A DNA stretch of 36,841 nt. It comes from Planctomycetia bacterium. Its GTDB lineage: Bacteria > Planctomycetota > Planctomycetia > Pirellulales > UBA1268. The stretch lies in contig JAPLNQ010000168.1 in assembly GCA_026401075.1 (NCBI GenBank), positions 1 through 36,841 on the forward strand, written 5' to 3'. Made by a program: the position numbers and the translations under genes. Under the pieces are notes generated by a model, which was given only the letters and a program-made list of their open reading frames with translations, did no database searches and had not been told where the DNA came from. This document shows positions 24,865 to 33,029 of the stretch, in pieces. How positions within the stretch are numbered: the stretch's first letter is position 1; every line of letters starts with the position of its first letter.

Positions 24865-27800
24865 CTATGGCTGCGCTGCGCGGGCCCGCTTGAACGGATC
24901 GATCGTACCGCCGCCCGGGCCGGCTGGCGGTGCATTGGATGACTGTCCAAACGGGAGCAGTTTGGGCCATTCGAGATTCATGCCGGGCCACTGCGGTGCG
25001 GCCCCCGGCGGGCTCGTTGGAACGGCTGCGGGAACAACGGCGGCCACTGGGGGGGCCGCAACGGCGGCCGGACCTGCCCCCACATCGGGGAGCGGCGTAG
25101 GCACGGCGTTGGGGAGCGGCGCGGGCGCGACACCGGGGCCGGCAAGGAGGTCGCTCGGCTGCGGGAATCCCGCGGGCGGTGATCCGGCCGGCTGAGGGAC
25201 AGAGACAACGGCTGCGGGAATGCCGCCGGCAGAGCGTTCCAGCACTCGCACCGATACATCGTCGATCCGCGCCTCGCCCATGCCCGTCAGCGCGAACGTC
25301 ACGGTGAGCGGTTCGTCGGCGGCATCGGCAGGGACGATGCGGTAGAGCACCAACCGCCGCCATGCCGATGTCATGCCCACGCGTTCTGCGAGGGCGGGGC
25401 CCCCGATAGAGTCAAACACGAGCAGTCCGTCCACGCTCCCCTTGATCGGCCGTGGCACCCAGACACGGGCCTGGATCTCGAGCAGCCTGCCGGCCGGGAC
25501 GCGCATCGCGGGCGATGTCACCCAGACCGGCGGCGTTTCGACGACCACGGGTGTTTCATTGACGGACGTCGGCTCGGCTTTCATGGTCAGGCTGCCGCTG
25601 CCGACGGCGGGCTGGGAGCGGTCGATCTCGACGGCCGTGCGCAGAGACTGCTGTTCAAGGGCGAAATGCCGCCAGCCGGCCTCGGCGAGGTCCTCGATGC
25701 GATCCATGCCGCCGCCGGCGAGCAACTCCGTCGCGGGAACGGTGCCAGCGAGCGCGTCGATGAACCGCCAGTGCTCGGCCAGCGTGGCATCGGACGTGGA
25801 AAGTGGACTGGCCACCATCGAACCGGTGGCCAGCACGCCGCGTTCCCACGCGAGTCTCTCCACCTGCCCTCCAATGGCCGCGGCGCGGCGCAGGCTCTCG
25901 ATCGCCACGGCCGGATCGGCTGCCGCCGCATCGGCCTGCTGCATGTCGCGTTGGGCCTCGGCGAGCATCGCGGCCACGGGCAGGTTGCCGAGCGCCGCGG
26001 GTGGCAGCCGTCCGAGCAGGCTGGCATCGTCGGCCAAAACGCTCACGGCCAGCGCCCGCGCCGAGGCCAGTTCGAACGGCACGAGCTCGCGAACGCGCTC
26101 CTGCACGTGCGCCGTCACTGCGGGATCGCCGCTGAGCAGGATCAGCGAGTGTGCCCGAAATGATTCGAGTGTGATCGAGATTCCGCCCGTCACCCGCTTG
26201 TGCCGCAACGGTCGCAGCCCCGCGGGAGAAACCTCCCAGGCCTGATGCGCCTCGGGCACGCCAGGCACCAGCAGGGTGAGTGGCTGCGAGTTGCGAGGAA
26301 TGTCGCCGTGGTAGTGCCTGGCGACAATCTGCGATCCCTGCACGCACCGCCAGGCGACCACCATCCGCGCCCTCGCCGCCTCCAGCACGACCGCCTGAAC
26401 CTCGGGATCGCTCGACTGCGCCGCCGCCGCAAACCGCCCCGCGGCCCCCCAGGGTTCGAGCAGCTTCAGTTGCAGGTTCATCGAGAGCGATGCTGCCGCG
26501 CGGGCCCGCGACTCGTGATCGTCGCCGTCGATCCGCCTGGTTGACGAGAACAGAATGCCTCGCGTGCCCGCCGACACGGCTGCCAGCGAAGCCAGGCAGA
26601 GGCTCTCCGGATCGACCGACAGCCCCTGTCCACCGATGCCTGACAGCGCTGCGGCCTGCCGCGCCGTTCGTGGGTCGATCTCGGTCGCGAGCGAGGCCAG
26701 GATCGGGGTGCCTGGCCTGGTGAGCCGGGGCCGTTCGCGAAGCCAGGCCAGATAATCGAGGAGTTCGAGGCTGGTTCCCAACACGGTGCGACGAGCCACG
26801 AGCATGTCCACATGCCGCGAGACGGCTCGCAGCCCCGAGTCGGCGGCTGCGATCAGCGGTCGGCTGCCGCGGGAATCACACGTCCGCACGCGCCGCACCC
26901 GTTCGGCGAGTTGCTCCATGTCGGTTTCCGCCAGCCCGCTCCCCATGTCCCAGAACAGCACCCGGTCCCAGCGGGCGGAGAAGCTGGGGAGCGAGTCCAC
27001 ATCGCGGATGTCGATGTCGGGGAGATCTGGAGGCGGGGAGACCAGCCAGACGCCCGCCTGTTCGGCTTCGGCAAGTAGGTCGGCAGTCGCCGGCGCCGAC
27101 AGCCGGACGCAGTTGAAGCCCAGTCGCGCGATCGTCTCGAGCGGCTCTCCGTTGTGATCGAGGCTCCGTGGAAAGAATGGCAACCCACCCACCTCCAGCA
27201 CGCCCCGGGTCAACGCCGCTGTTGGGACAGCCGCCGCTGTTGGGACAGCCGCCTCAATGAAGGCCGCCTGCCGCACGGGAAGTGCGGCACCAGGGTCGGC
27301 GGATGCTGCGGACTGGGCCAGCGGGGCCGTGGCGGGAATCAGACCCTCCACGCGCAGGTCATCGATGGCCAACTCGTAATGGCCCGGCGCGGAGTAGAGT
27401 TCGAGGACGAGGTGGGTGACCACGGCGCCCGCGAGGCTGCCAGCCGGACCGTGCTGGGCGCGGAGCGCGGAAAGTTGGCGTTCCAGTCCGGTCACGATGT
27501 CGGCTGCTTCGAGGAACTCCCAGCGGTCTGGATGGCGGGAGGCTGTGCCCTGCACCACGACATGGATCGGTTGCCCGGTCTGCCGCGACGGAAGGTTGGG
27601 CAGTGCGATCCTCACGCCGAGCCGAATGGCGGGACGATTGGCACGCACCCAGACAGCGGCACGGAATTCATCGATCACACTTGCGGCGCCGATCGGAAAC
27701 TGCAGTCGGAGCGTCGAACCCGCGGCAGCGTCGAGCACGAGCCGTTCGCCAGCATCGCCCCGATGGGCCGCTTCGCGTTGGATCGCGTGGCCGTTCACAC

Positions 27801-27984
27801 GAGGACTACAGTCGGCGTCGGCGAGTGACCAGCGGGGGTGTCCGCCCTCGAATCCCTCCTCGATGTCGATGGCCCATCCTCTGGGCGCCCAGATAAGCCA
27901 GACGAGAAGGAAGAGCATGCAGCAACCCATCGTCAGCAGGGGATGACGGGCTGGCGGCGGCGGCAGCGCAGGCTGACAGGGCAT
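24865..27984 (-). CDS. Large secreted glycosidase-like protein with carbohydrate-binding-like modules
   Basis: 1039 aa, exported. ATG 27984 has GGAGATT upstream, then a signal peptide or anchor (TMGCCMLFLLVWLIWAPRGWA, about 18-38). A jelly-roll-like domain (about 40-200: EEGFEGGHPRWSLADAD to YELAIDDLRVEGL) is followed by a TIM-barrel-like region from about 250 (FFPRSLDHNGEPLETIARLG, FNCVRLSAPATADLLAEAEQ, WDRVLFWDMGSGL) to about 550, like GH5/GH42 scaffolds, although I cannot identify two catalytic glutamates. A helical stretch, a second jelly-roll (about 800-950, RLLEIQARVWVPRPIKGSVD to ARIDDVSVRVLERS) and a Pro/Ala-rich tail complete it. An 18-bp tandem duplication (27215-27250) encodes a VPTAAA repeat. 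Likely a polysaccharide-binding or -processing surface protein; activity unproven. Confidence 0.65.
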   Translation of the reverse strand: MPCQPALPPPPARHPLLTMGCCMLFLLVWLIWAPRGWAIDIEEGFEGGHPRWSLADADCSPRVNGHAIQREAAHRGDAGERLVLDAAAGSTLRLQFPIGAASVIDEFRAAVWVRANRPAIRLGVRIALPNLPSRQTGQPIHVVVQGTASRHPDRWEFLEAADIVTGLERQLSALRAQHGPAGSLAGAVVTHLVLELYSAPGHYELAIDDLRVEGLIPATAPLAQSAASADPGAALPVRQAAFIEAAVPTAAAVPTAALTRGVLEVGGLPFFPRSLDHNGEPLETIARLGFNCVRLSAPATADLLAEAEQAGVWLVSPPPDLPDIDIRDVDSLPSFSARWDRVLFWDMGSGLAETDMEQLAERVRRVRTCDSRGSRPLIAAADSGLRAVSRHVDMLVARRTVLGTSLELLDYLAWLRERPRLTRPGTPILASLATEIDPRTARQAAALSGIGGQGLSVDPESLCLASLAAVSAGTRGILFSSTRRIDGDDHESRARAAASLSMNLQLKLLEPWGAAGRFAAAAQSSDPEVQAVVLEAARARMVVAWRCVQGSQIVARHYHGDIPRNSQPLTLLVPGVPEAHQAWEVSPAGLRPLRHKRVTGGISITLESFRAHSLILLSGDPAVTAHVQERVRELVPFELASARALAVSVLADDASLLGRLPPAALGNLPVAAMLAEAQRDMQQADAAAADPAVAIESLRRAAAIGGQVERLAWERGVLATGSMVASPLSTSDATLAEHWRFIDALAGTVPATELLAGGGMDRIEDLAEAGWRHFALEQQSLRTAVEIDRSQPAVGSGSLTMKAEPTSVNETPVVVETPPVWVTSPAMRVPAGRLLEIQARVWVPRPIKGSVDGLLVFDSIGGPALAERVGMTSAWRRLVLYRIVPADAADEPLTVTFALTGMGEARIDDVSVRVLERSAGGIPAAVVSVPQPAGSPPAGFPQPSDLLAGPGVAPAPLPNAVPTPLPDVGAGPAAVAAPPVAAVVPAAVPTSPPGAAPQWPGMNLEWPKLLPFGQSSNAPPAGPGGGTIDPFKRARAAQP
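27215..27250 (+). repeat. 18-bp perfect tandem duplication in coding sequence
   Basis: GCCGCTGTTGGGACAGCC is present twice without a gap (27215-27232, 27233-27250). On the minus strand it doubles a Val-Pro-Thr-Ala-Ala-Ala hexapeptide in a linker of the secreted glycosidase-like protein. This is in-frame slippage with no obvious functional consequence. Confidence 0.85.
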
Positions 27985-28391
27985 GGAATCTCCACGGGGC
28001 CGTTGGGGCACGGCAGCGGCGGCCTCGAAGGCCGGGTTTGTAGCACCCGGTACGACGCTGGCTCCAGAGAGATGCCGACTGTCCTGCACGGGCCAACGGA
28101 TGCCTGTTCCCACACACGGCGACCCGCCGTTCTCCGCTGTTCGACCGGTTTTGCCGTCTCTACCGATGAATCCGCGCCGCGGAGGAAAAGTCTGCCGATT
28201 TTCACGATCCGCTGGCCGGAATCAACGACATGGGCATGAACATTCGGTTAGGATATCCGTAGTCCACCTGTGTCGGACACGGCCCTGCGCGGCCAGCCTT
28301 AGGCAGCCTACCCGGTCCTCCCTGCCCTCCCTGCCTGCCTGCCTCGCCTCTCAAGCCTCGCGTTTCGTATCCCGCCAGGTTTCTGCCTATC
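27985..28391. other. Divergent intergenic region, 407 bp
   Basis: Lies between the divergent starts of the secreted glycosidase-like gene and the kinase gene. It holds the glycosidase ribosome binding site (minus-strand GGAGATT next to 27985), a GGATATCC palindrome inside GGTTAGGATATCCG near 28250, and a CCTGCC-rich run near 28318-28345. The kinase ATG at 28392 has no clear ribosome binding site. No gene, RNA gene or confident terminator is visible. Confidence 0.6.
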
Positions 28392-29867
28392 ATGAAGCCG
28401 TTGACGGCTGATGAACTCGCCCACCGCCTGGAGCAGTTGGATCTCGTCCAGGCAGCGCACTTCGATGCGATCTGGAGCGAACTCGGCGGCCACAACGTGC
28501 CTGTGCAGCAGTTCGGCACGGCGCTCGTCCGCCATGAACGGCTGACGGGCTATCAACTCGATCGGCTCCTGCGTGGCGAGGTCGATGGCTTCTTCTACGG
28601 CAGGGCCAAGATCCTCTACCAGGTGGGGGCTGGATCCTTCTCGCGGGTGTATCGCGCCATCCACGCTGACAGTGGCCGCATTCTCGCCGTGAAGGTGCTG
28701 CGCAGCCGCTACAGCTCCGATCCCGAAAAATGCCAGTCGTTCCAACGCGAGGGGGAAATGGGACGTCTGCTTCGGCATCCCAACATCGTCGCCATCGAGG
28801 ACGTCGGCAGGGAATACAACTCCAGCTACATCACGATGGAGTTCGTCGAGGGACAGACACTGCGGGAATTGGTGCGGGTCCGCGGGGCCATCGACCTGTC
28901 GCGGGCACTGGGCATCATTCACCAGTTGGTAGAGGGGCTGGAATACGCCCATCGCCTCGGGGTGACCCACCGCGACATCAAGGCCTCCAACGTGCTCATC
29001 TCTTTCAGCGGGCAGGCGAAGCTCGTGGACTTCGGTCTTGCCGGCGGCGACACGACGGCGAGCAAGGCTCTGCGTCGGACGGGACAACCCCGAACCGTCG
29101 ATTATGCAGCCCTCGAAAGCATCGGAAAGGTCAAGGACGACAGTGTTCGGAGCGACATCTATTTTCTCGGCACGGTCGCCTACCTGGCGCTGTGCGGTGT
29201 ATCGGCACTGACGGAGTCGCGCGATCGCGCCGTCCGCACCGATCCGCGTCGGTTCACGGGGGTCGAGCCGCTCGCCTGGCGGGCCCCGGAACTGCCTCGT
29301 GATGTCATCGACCTTGTCATGCGGATGATGCATCTCAATCCGGAAGAGCGCTGGCAGTCGGCGCTGGAGGTGCGGCGGGCCCTCGAGCCGTTGGTGGCCA
29401 AATATGCGACCGCGGCCGATGTTTCGGCATTGGCGAGCGCCAACGAACTCGTCGTAAAAAAGACGGCCGTCAAGAACGCGGCCGCACAGGCGGCGGTGAA
29501 GGGGACGCTGATGTTGGCGGAGGCTTCACCGGCAGAGCAGGCGGAACTGCGAGGTTTCTTCAAGCAGCTCGGCTACAAGGTGCTGCTGACGGAGAACCTG
29601 CAGCGGGCGCTCGACAGGTGTTCCGCGTCGCCCCCGGCTGCCGACTGCCTCCTGATCAGCACAGCGTCGTTCGGGAGGGACGGCGTGGAGGCGTTCAACA
29701 CGCTCCCCGAGAATCCCTTCCTGAGAGATGCTCCGGCGGTGCTGCTTCTCGATCCCGCGCAGCCTGAACTGGCGGGGCTCGCCAGGGTGGACGAACGTCG
29801 CAGAACGGTCACGGTGCCGTTGCAGACGGCCGAGATGACCGAGGTGCTCACCGCCCTCATCAGATAG
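28392..29867 (+). CDS. Serine/threonine protein kinase with degenerate receiver domain
   Basis: 491 aa, apparently soluble. Residues 1-72 form a helical domain (LTADELAHRLEQLDL, RLTGYQLDRLLRGEVDGFFY) seen in planctomycete kinases. The Hanks-type kinase domain is about 75-340: glycine loop VGAGSFSRVY near 77, AVKVL lysine near 99, HRDIKASNVLI near 193, DFGLAG near 212; all catalytic residues are present. A Lys/Ala-rich linker leads to a C-terminal domain (370-491) patterned like a response-regulator receiver (GTLMLAEASPAEQAELRGFF, KVLLTENLQRALDRC). In place of the phospho-acceptor Asp it has CLLISTASFGRDG, and the usual Lys-Pro is VPLQT, so it probably cannot be phosphorylated in the normal way. 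There is no transmembrane sensor. It ends 18 bp before the convergent Rrf2 gene. Confidence 0.9.
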   Translation: MKPLTADELAHRLEQLDLVQAAHFDAIWSELGGHNVPVQQFGTALVRHERLTGYQLDRLLRGEVDGFFYGRAKILYQVGAGSFSRVYRAIHADSGRILAVKVLRSRYSSDPEKCQSFQREGEMGRLLRHPNIVAIEDVGREYNSSYITMEFVEGQTLRELVRVRGAIDLSRALGIIHQLVEGLEYAHRLGVTHRDIKASNVLISFSGQAKLVDFGLAGGDTTASKALRRTGQPRTVDYAALESIGKVKDDSVRSDIYFLGTVAYLALCGVSALTESRDRAVRTDPRRFTGVEPLAWRAPELPRDVIDLVMRMMHLNPEERWQSALEVRRALEPLVAKYATAADVSALASANELVVKKTAVKNAAAQAAVKGTLMLAEASPAEQAELRGFFKQLGYKVLLTENLQRALDRCSASPPAADCLLISTASFGRDGVEAFNTLPENPFLRDAPAVLLLDPAQPELAGLARVDERRRTVTVPLQTAEMTEVLTALIR

Positions 29868-29885
29868 CCGACCGTGTTCGTGCGG

Positions 29886-30323
29886 CTATATGTAATACAT
29901 CGGCTCGTTCACGGCGCGGGAGCGTTCCACGAGGTCGGCGAACGTGATGCTCCGCAACGTGTCCGTCTCAGCACGGGCCACCTGACGCCAGGCGTCGAGG
30001 AGGACGTTCACCGTGCGCGATCGTCCCGCGAGGTCTGCCGTGACGGCTGTCAGGAGTTCGTCGGGCCCTTCGATCACGCGAAACACATCCTCCAGCGTGA
30101 TCTCCCCTGGCGACCTGGCCAGTTGGTAGCCTCCTGCGGCGCCCCGGGTGCTGGTGACCATCCCCGATCCCTTCAGTTGCAGCAGGATCTGCACCAGAAA
30201 CCGGGAAGGCACGCCGTGCGCCTCGCAGATCGAGCGAATCCGCACCGGTTCGCCAGAGGTCCACTGGCGGGCGAGTTCGAGCACGGCGATCGAAGCGTAT
30301 TCGGTCTTCGCGGAAAGTCTCAT
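29886..30323 (-). CDS. Rrf2-family transcriptional regulator
   Basis: DNA-binding winged-helix regulator of 145 aa, normal length. N-terminal MRLSAKTEYASIAVLELARQ and the recognition-helix region VPSRFLVQILLQLKGSGMV, then TRGAAGGYQLAR and PGEITLEDVFRVIEGP, are Rrf2 hallmarks. Unlike IscR or NsrR it lacks the three Fe-S cysteines in the C-terminal half; its only Cys lies in ICEAHG. This resembles CymR, which senses cysteine status through CysK. It is the second gene of a cysH-rrf2 operon (39-bp gap), with ribosome binding site AAAGGAT upstream of ATG 30323. Likely represses sulfate assimilation and itself through the palindrome upstream of cysH; that target is inference. Confidence 0.9.
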   Translation of the reverse strand: MRLSAKTEYASIAVLELARQWTSGEPVRIRSICEAHGVPSRFLVQILLQLKGSGMVTSTRGAAGGYQLARSPGEITLEDVFRVIEGPDELLTAVTADLAGRSRTVNVLLDAWRQVARAETDTLRSITFADLVERSRAVNEPMYYI

Positions 30324-30362
30324 CCCGAATCCTTTAGAATCGCCGGCGAATCCCGGCCGACA

Positions 30363-31163
30363 TCAATGATCGCGGGAATGGAGACCGCACTCTGTCTTGG
30401 CAGTGCCACTCCAGCGACCAGCCCGTTCATCCTCGCCGAAACTGATGGCCCTGGTGCATGGCCAGCAGCCGATGGAGATATAGCCCTGATCATGCAGCGG
30501 GTTGTAAGGCACATCCTCCCGCACGATCGCATCCCAGACCTTGGCTTTCGTCCAGTTGGCCAGCGGCGAAATCTTCACGACGTCGAACTTGTGGTCCCAG
30601 TCAACGATCGGGGCGGCCGCACGGTCCGGACTCTGGTCGCGGCGGATGCCGCTCATCCACGCATCAAACCTCGTGAGGACGCGACGGATGACGGCGATCT
30701 TCCGGTCGCCGCAGCAGCGGCTGGGATCGGTTTGATGCAGCGGGCCGCCATGCTCCCGTTCGTATTCCTCCACCGTCGTTTCCGGCCGCTCGAGCGACAC
30801 ATCGATGCCATACCGGCGAGCGATGCGGTCGCGGAGTTCGAGCGTCTCGTTGAACTGGTAGCCGGTGTCGAGATTGAAGACGAACGTTTTCGGGGCGATG
30901 GTTGCCAGCCAGTGAATGATCAGACAGCCCTCCGGGCCAAACGCCGTGGCCATCGTCAGTCGCTGTCCATATCGCTCCACAGCCCACGCGATGATCTGAG
31001 GGGGCTCGAGTGCTTCCAGGGAACGGCTGGCGTGAGCCAGATCCTCGAGCACCTCTGCAGAGACGCCGACAGGCCGCGATTCGATGGCGTTCAATCCCAT
31101 GGCGACTGCCCACTGACCGGAAAACGGAGAGAGGCAGGATTCTGCACTGACTGAATCCTGCAT
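30363..31163 (-). CDS. cysH: Assimilatory adenylyl-sulfate reductase (CysH family, 4Fe-4S type)
   Basis: Reduces adenylyl sulfate (APS), or possibly PAPS, to sulfite in sulfate assimilation; cytoplasmic. The product is 266 aa. The PP-loop-like fold shows MATAFGPEGCLIIHWLA and FNLDTGYQFNETLELRDRI. Paired cysteines in SRCCGDRK near residue 150 and GCWPCTR near 234 match the [4Fe-4S] ligands that distinguish APS reductases from cluster-free PAPS reductases. The catalytic TECGLH motif is near 258 at the C-terminus. ATG 31163 is the furthest start; an internal ATG 21 residues on (MGLNAIES) is an alternative. It is first in an operon with the Rrf2 gene. The upstream palindrome 31166-31184 is a candidate operator. 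No other cys genes are in the window. Confidence 0.92.
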   Translation of the reverse strand: MQDSVSAESCLSPFSGQWAVAMGLNAIESRPVGVSAEVLEDLAHASRSLEALEPPQIIAWAVERYGQRLTMATAFGPEGCLIIHWLATIAPKTFVFNLDTGYQFNETLELRDRIARRYGIDVSLERPETTVEEYEREHGGPLHQTDPSRCCGDRKIAVIRRVLTRFDAWMSGIRRDQSPDRAAAPIVDWDHKFDVVKISPLANWTKAKVWDAIVREDVPYNPLHDQGYISIGCWPCTRAISFGEDERAGRWSGTAKTECGLHSRDH

Positions 31164-31165
31164 AT

Positions 31166-31184
31166 GTTACCCAACTAGCTTAAC
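31166..31184. promoter_or_regulatory. Candidate operator upstream of cysH
   Basis: The 19-bp imperfect palindrome GTTACCCAACTAGCTTAAC has perfect outer GTTA/TAAC arms and partial inner symmetry. It begins 2 bp upstream of the cysH start codon, in an AT-rich pocket within GC-rich sequence. A regulator bound here would block cysH-rrf2 expression. The co-transcribed Rrf2 protein is the obvious candidate; binding is inference. Confidence 0.4.
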
Positions 31185-31364
31185 AATAGGCTTTTGCTCG
31201 TGAAGTATCGACCCTTTCGCCGCGAATAACGCACAACGAGCCCGCTGGCACCGGAAAGTTCGCCGTTTTCCCCCGGCCTGCCGCTCTCCCGGGCCGCCCG
31301 GAGGCGGGTTTGGGGCACCCCCTTCGAAAGCGGATCGAAAAACGGAACAATGGCTGGTCTTTCC

Positions 31365-31376
31365 CGGACATGTCCG
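31365..31376. promoter_or_regulatory. Perfect 12-bp palindrome upstream of rhaB
   Basis: CGGACATGTCCG is a perfect dyad located 19 bp before the rhaB ATG and just ahead of its ribosome binding site AGGAGG (31383-31388). It could be an operator, or form a small hairpin near the ribosome binding site. No regulator gene is adjacent on the rhaB side. Confidence 0.4.
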
Positions 31377-31395
31377 TTTGGCAGGAGGGTGCAGC

Positions 31396-32865
31396 ATGGC
31401 GAGATCCGTGGCATTGGCGATCGACCTGGGTGCCTCCGGAGGGCGGGTCGTGTCTGGAGCCTTCGACGGCAGGCTCCTGGAACTGGAGGAGATTCACCGG
31501 TTCGAGAACGGACCGGTCTCGATGAGCGGCGAACTCGTCTGGGATCTGGTGCGGCTCTGGCAGGAGGTGGTCACCGGCCTGCGGGCGGCCGCGGTCAGGC
31601 ATGGCCACGCGGTGCGGAGCGTCGGCGTCGATACCTGGGGCGTCGATTTCTCCTTCCTGACGGCTGATGGCGGCTTGCTGGCCAATCCCGTCTGCTATCG
31701 CGATGCCCGCACCCAGGGCATGCTCGCAGCCGCCGAGGCGATCGTGCCCCGCGACGAGATCTTCGCGGCGACCGGTCTGCAGTTCATGGAGTTGAACTCG
31801 CTCTATCAACTGCTCGCCCTGAAACGCCAGCACCCAAGCGTGCTGGCGGCAGCCGACCGATTCCTGATGATTCCCGACCTTTTTCACTGGCTGCTCTCGG
31901 GAGAGCGATCCAACGAGCGTACCAACGCCACGACAACGCAGTGTTTCGACCCGCGACGCCGCGACTGGGCTTTCGACATGCTCGATCGGTTCGGGCTGCC
32001 GCGGCACGTTTTTGGCCCACTCATCGAACCTGGTGCAGACCTCGGGCCGCTGCGTCCCGACGTGGCGGCAGAGACGGGGCTATCAGGCGTCCGGGTCGTG
32101 GTGCCCGGCACCCATGACACCGCCAGCGCCGTGGCGGCGGTGCCTGCGCTCGAGCCCCCCTGCAGCCGGCCGGAGTGGTGCTACGTGAGCCTCGGCACCT
32201 GGGCGCTCGTGGGCGCAGAACTCGATCAGCCGCTCGTCACGCCGGAATGCCGTGCCCACAACTTCACCAACGAGGGTGGCGTCGGCGGCACGACCCGACT
32301 GCTGAAGAATGTCTGCGGCCTCTGGCTCGTGCAGCAATGCCGTGCGAGCTGGCTGCGGGCCGGCCAGGAATGGGGCTGGGAACAACTCACGGCCTTGGCG
32401 GCGGAGGCCACACCGCTGGTCACGCTCGTCGACCCCAACCACCCCTCCCTCGTGGCGCCGGCCGACATGCCGGAGGCGATCCGCAGCCTCGCCCGGAGTG
32501 CCGGGGAACCAGTTCCCGAGACGACCGGTGCCGTCATCCGCACGGCGCTCGAAAGCGTGGCTGCCGCGGTGCGCAAGACGCTCGAGGAACTCGACGAACT
32601 GCTCGGCCGTCGCGTGGAGCGAATCCACGTCGTGGGCGGCGGTGTGAAGAACGCATTGCTGTGCCAGATGATCGCCGACGCGACGGACCGCCCGGTGGTG
32701 GCCGGGCCCGTTGAGGCGACCGCCATCGGCAACCTGCTTGTGCAACTCGTCGCCCACGACGGCGCGGTCGATCTCCGCCGGGTGCGGTCGGTGGTCCGCG
32801 ACAGCTTCGAACTCGCCCACTATCAGCCACGGGAAGCCGCCCGCTGGAACGCCCGCCTCGGCTAG
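31396..32865 (+). CDS. rhaB: Rhamnulokinase
   Basis: FGGY-family sugar kinase, predicted to phosphorylate L-rhamnulose to rhamnulose 1-phosphate in rhamnose catabolism; cytoplasmic. The product is 489 aa, normal length. The N-terminal phosphate-1 motif is AIDLGASGGRVV; SVGVDTWGVDFSFL, CYRDARTQGM and GLQFMELNSLYQLLA are rhamnulokinase-type. Also present are VVPGTHDTASAVAAVPA, YVSLGTWALVGAEL, NFTNEGGVGGTTRLLKNVCG and the C-terminal IHVVGGGVKNALLCQMIADA. ATG 31396 is chosen because AGGAGG ends 7 nt upstream; a longer frame begins at TTG 31378. No rhaA, rhaD or transporter is adjacent, so the gene is isolated. A copy of the dispersed inverted-repeat element follows 45 bp after the stop. Confidence 0.9.
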   Translation: MARSVALAIDLGASGGRVVSGAFDGRLLELEEIHRFENGPVSMSGELVWDLVRLWQEVVTGLRAAAVRHGHAVRSVGVDTWGVDFSFLTADGGLLANPVCYRDARTQGMLAAAEAIVPRDEIFAATGLQFMELNSLYQLLALKRQHPSVLAAADRFLMIPDLFHWLLSGERSNERTNATTTQCFDPRRRDWAFDMLDRFGLPRHVFGPLIEPGADLGPLRPDVAAETGLSGVRVVVPGTHDTASAVAAVPALEPPCSRPEWCYVSLGTWALVGAELDQPLVTPECRAHNFTNEGGVGGTTRLLKNVCGLWLVQQCRASWLRAGQEWGWEQLTALAAEATPLVTLVDPNHPSLVAPADMPEAIRSLARSAGEPVPETTGAVIRTALESVAAAVRKTLEELDELLGRRVERIHVVGGGVKNALLCQMIADATDRPVVAGPVEATAIGNLLVQLVAHDGAVDLRRVRSVVRDSFELAHYQPREAARWNARLG

Positions 32866-32910
32866 CGCAGCGCCGGGCGTGCTCCCCGAACACGCTTCGC
32901 TCGTTGGTTC

Positions 32911-32990
32911 GTGGCCACGAGTTTTTAACTTGTGGAATCCGTGCCGGGGCAACGGACAAGTTAAAAACTTGCCGCCACGGGGGGCAGCAC
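32911..32990 (-). repeat. 80-bp inverted-repeat element, copy 2
   Basis: Reverse-complement twin of 6003-6082 with a single mismatch at 32982, placed between the convergent rhaB and zinc-ribbon genes. It contains the same 14-bp arms AGTTTTTAACTTGT and ACAAGTTAAAAACT around a GC-rich centre. Sequence similarity with copy 1 also continues up to about 33012 after a gap of about 25 bp. In this position the hairpin could serve as a bidirectional terminator. Confidence 0.85.
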
Positions 32991-33029
32991 ATGGCGTGTT
33001 TTCCGTGAAGCGAGCGTCCGCTCTGCGCC

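Noticed and set aside
31175-31414. Minus-strand small frames in the cysH/rhaB gap
   Set aside because: No ribosome binding site or conserved features; they run through the promoter region and palindromes.
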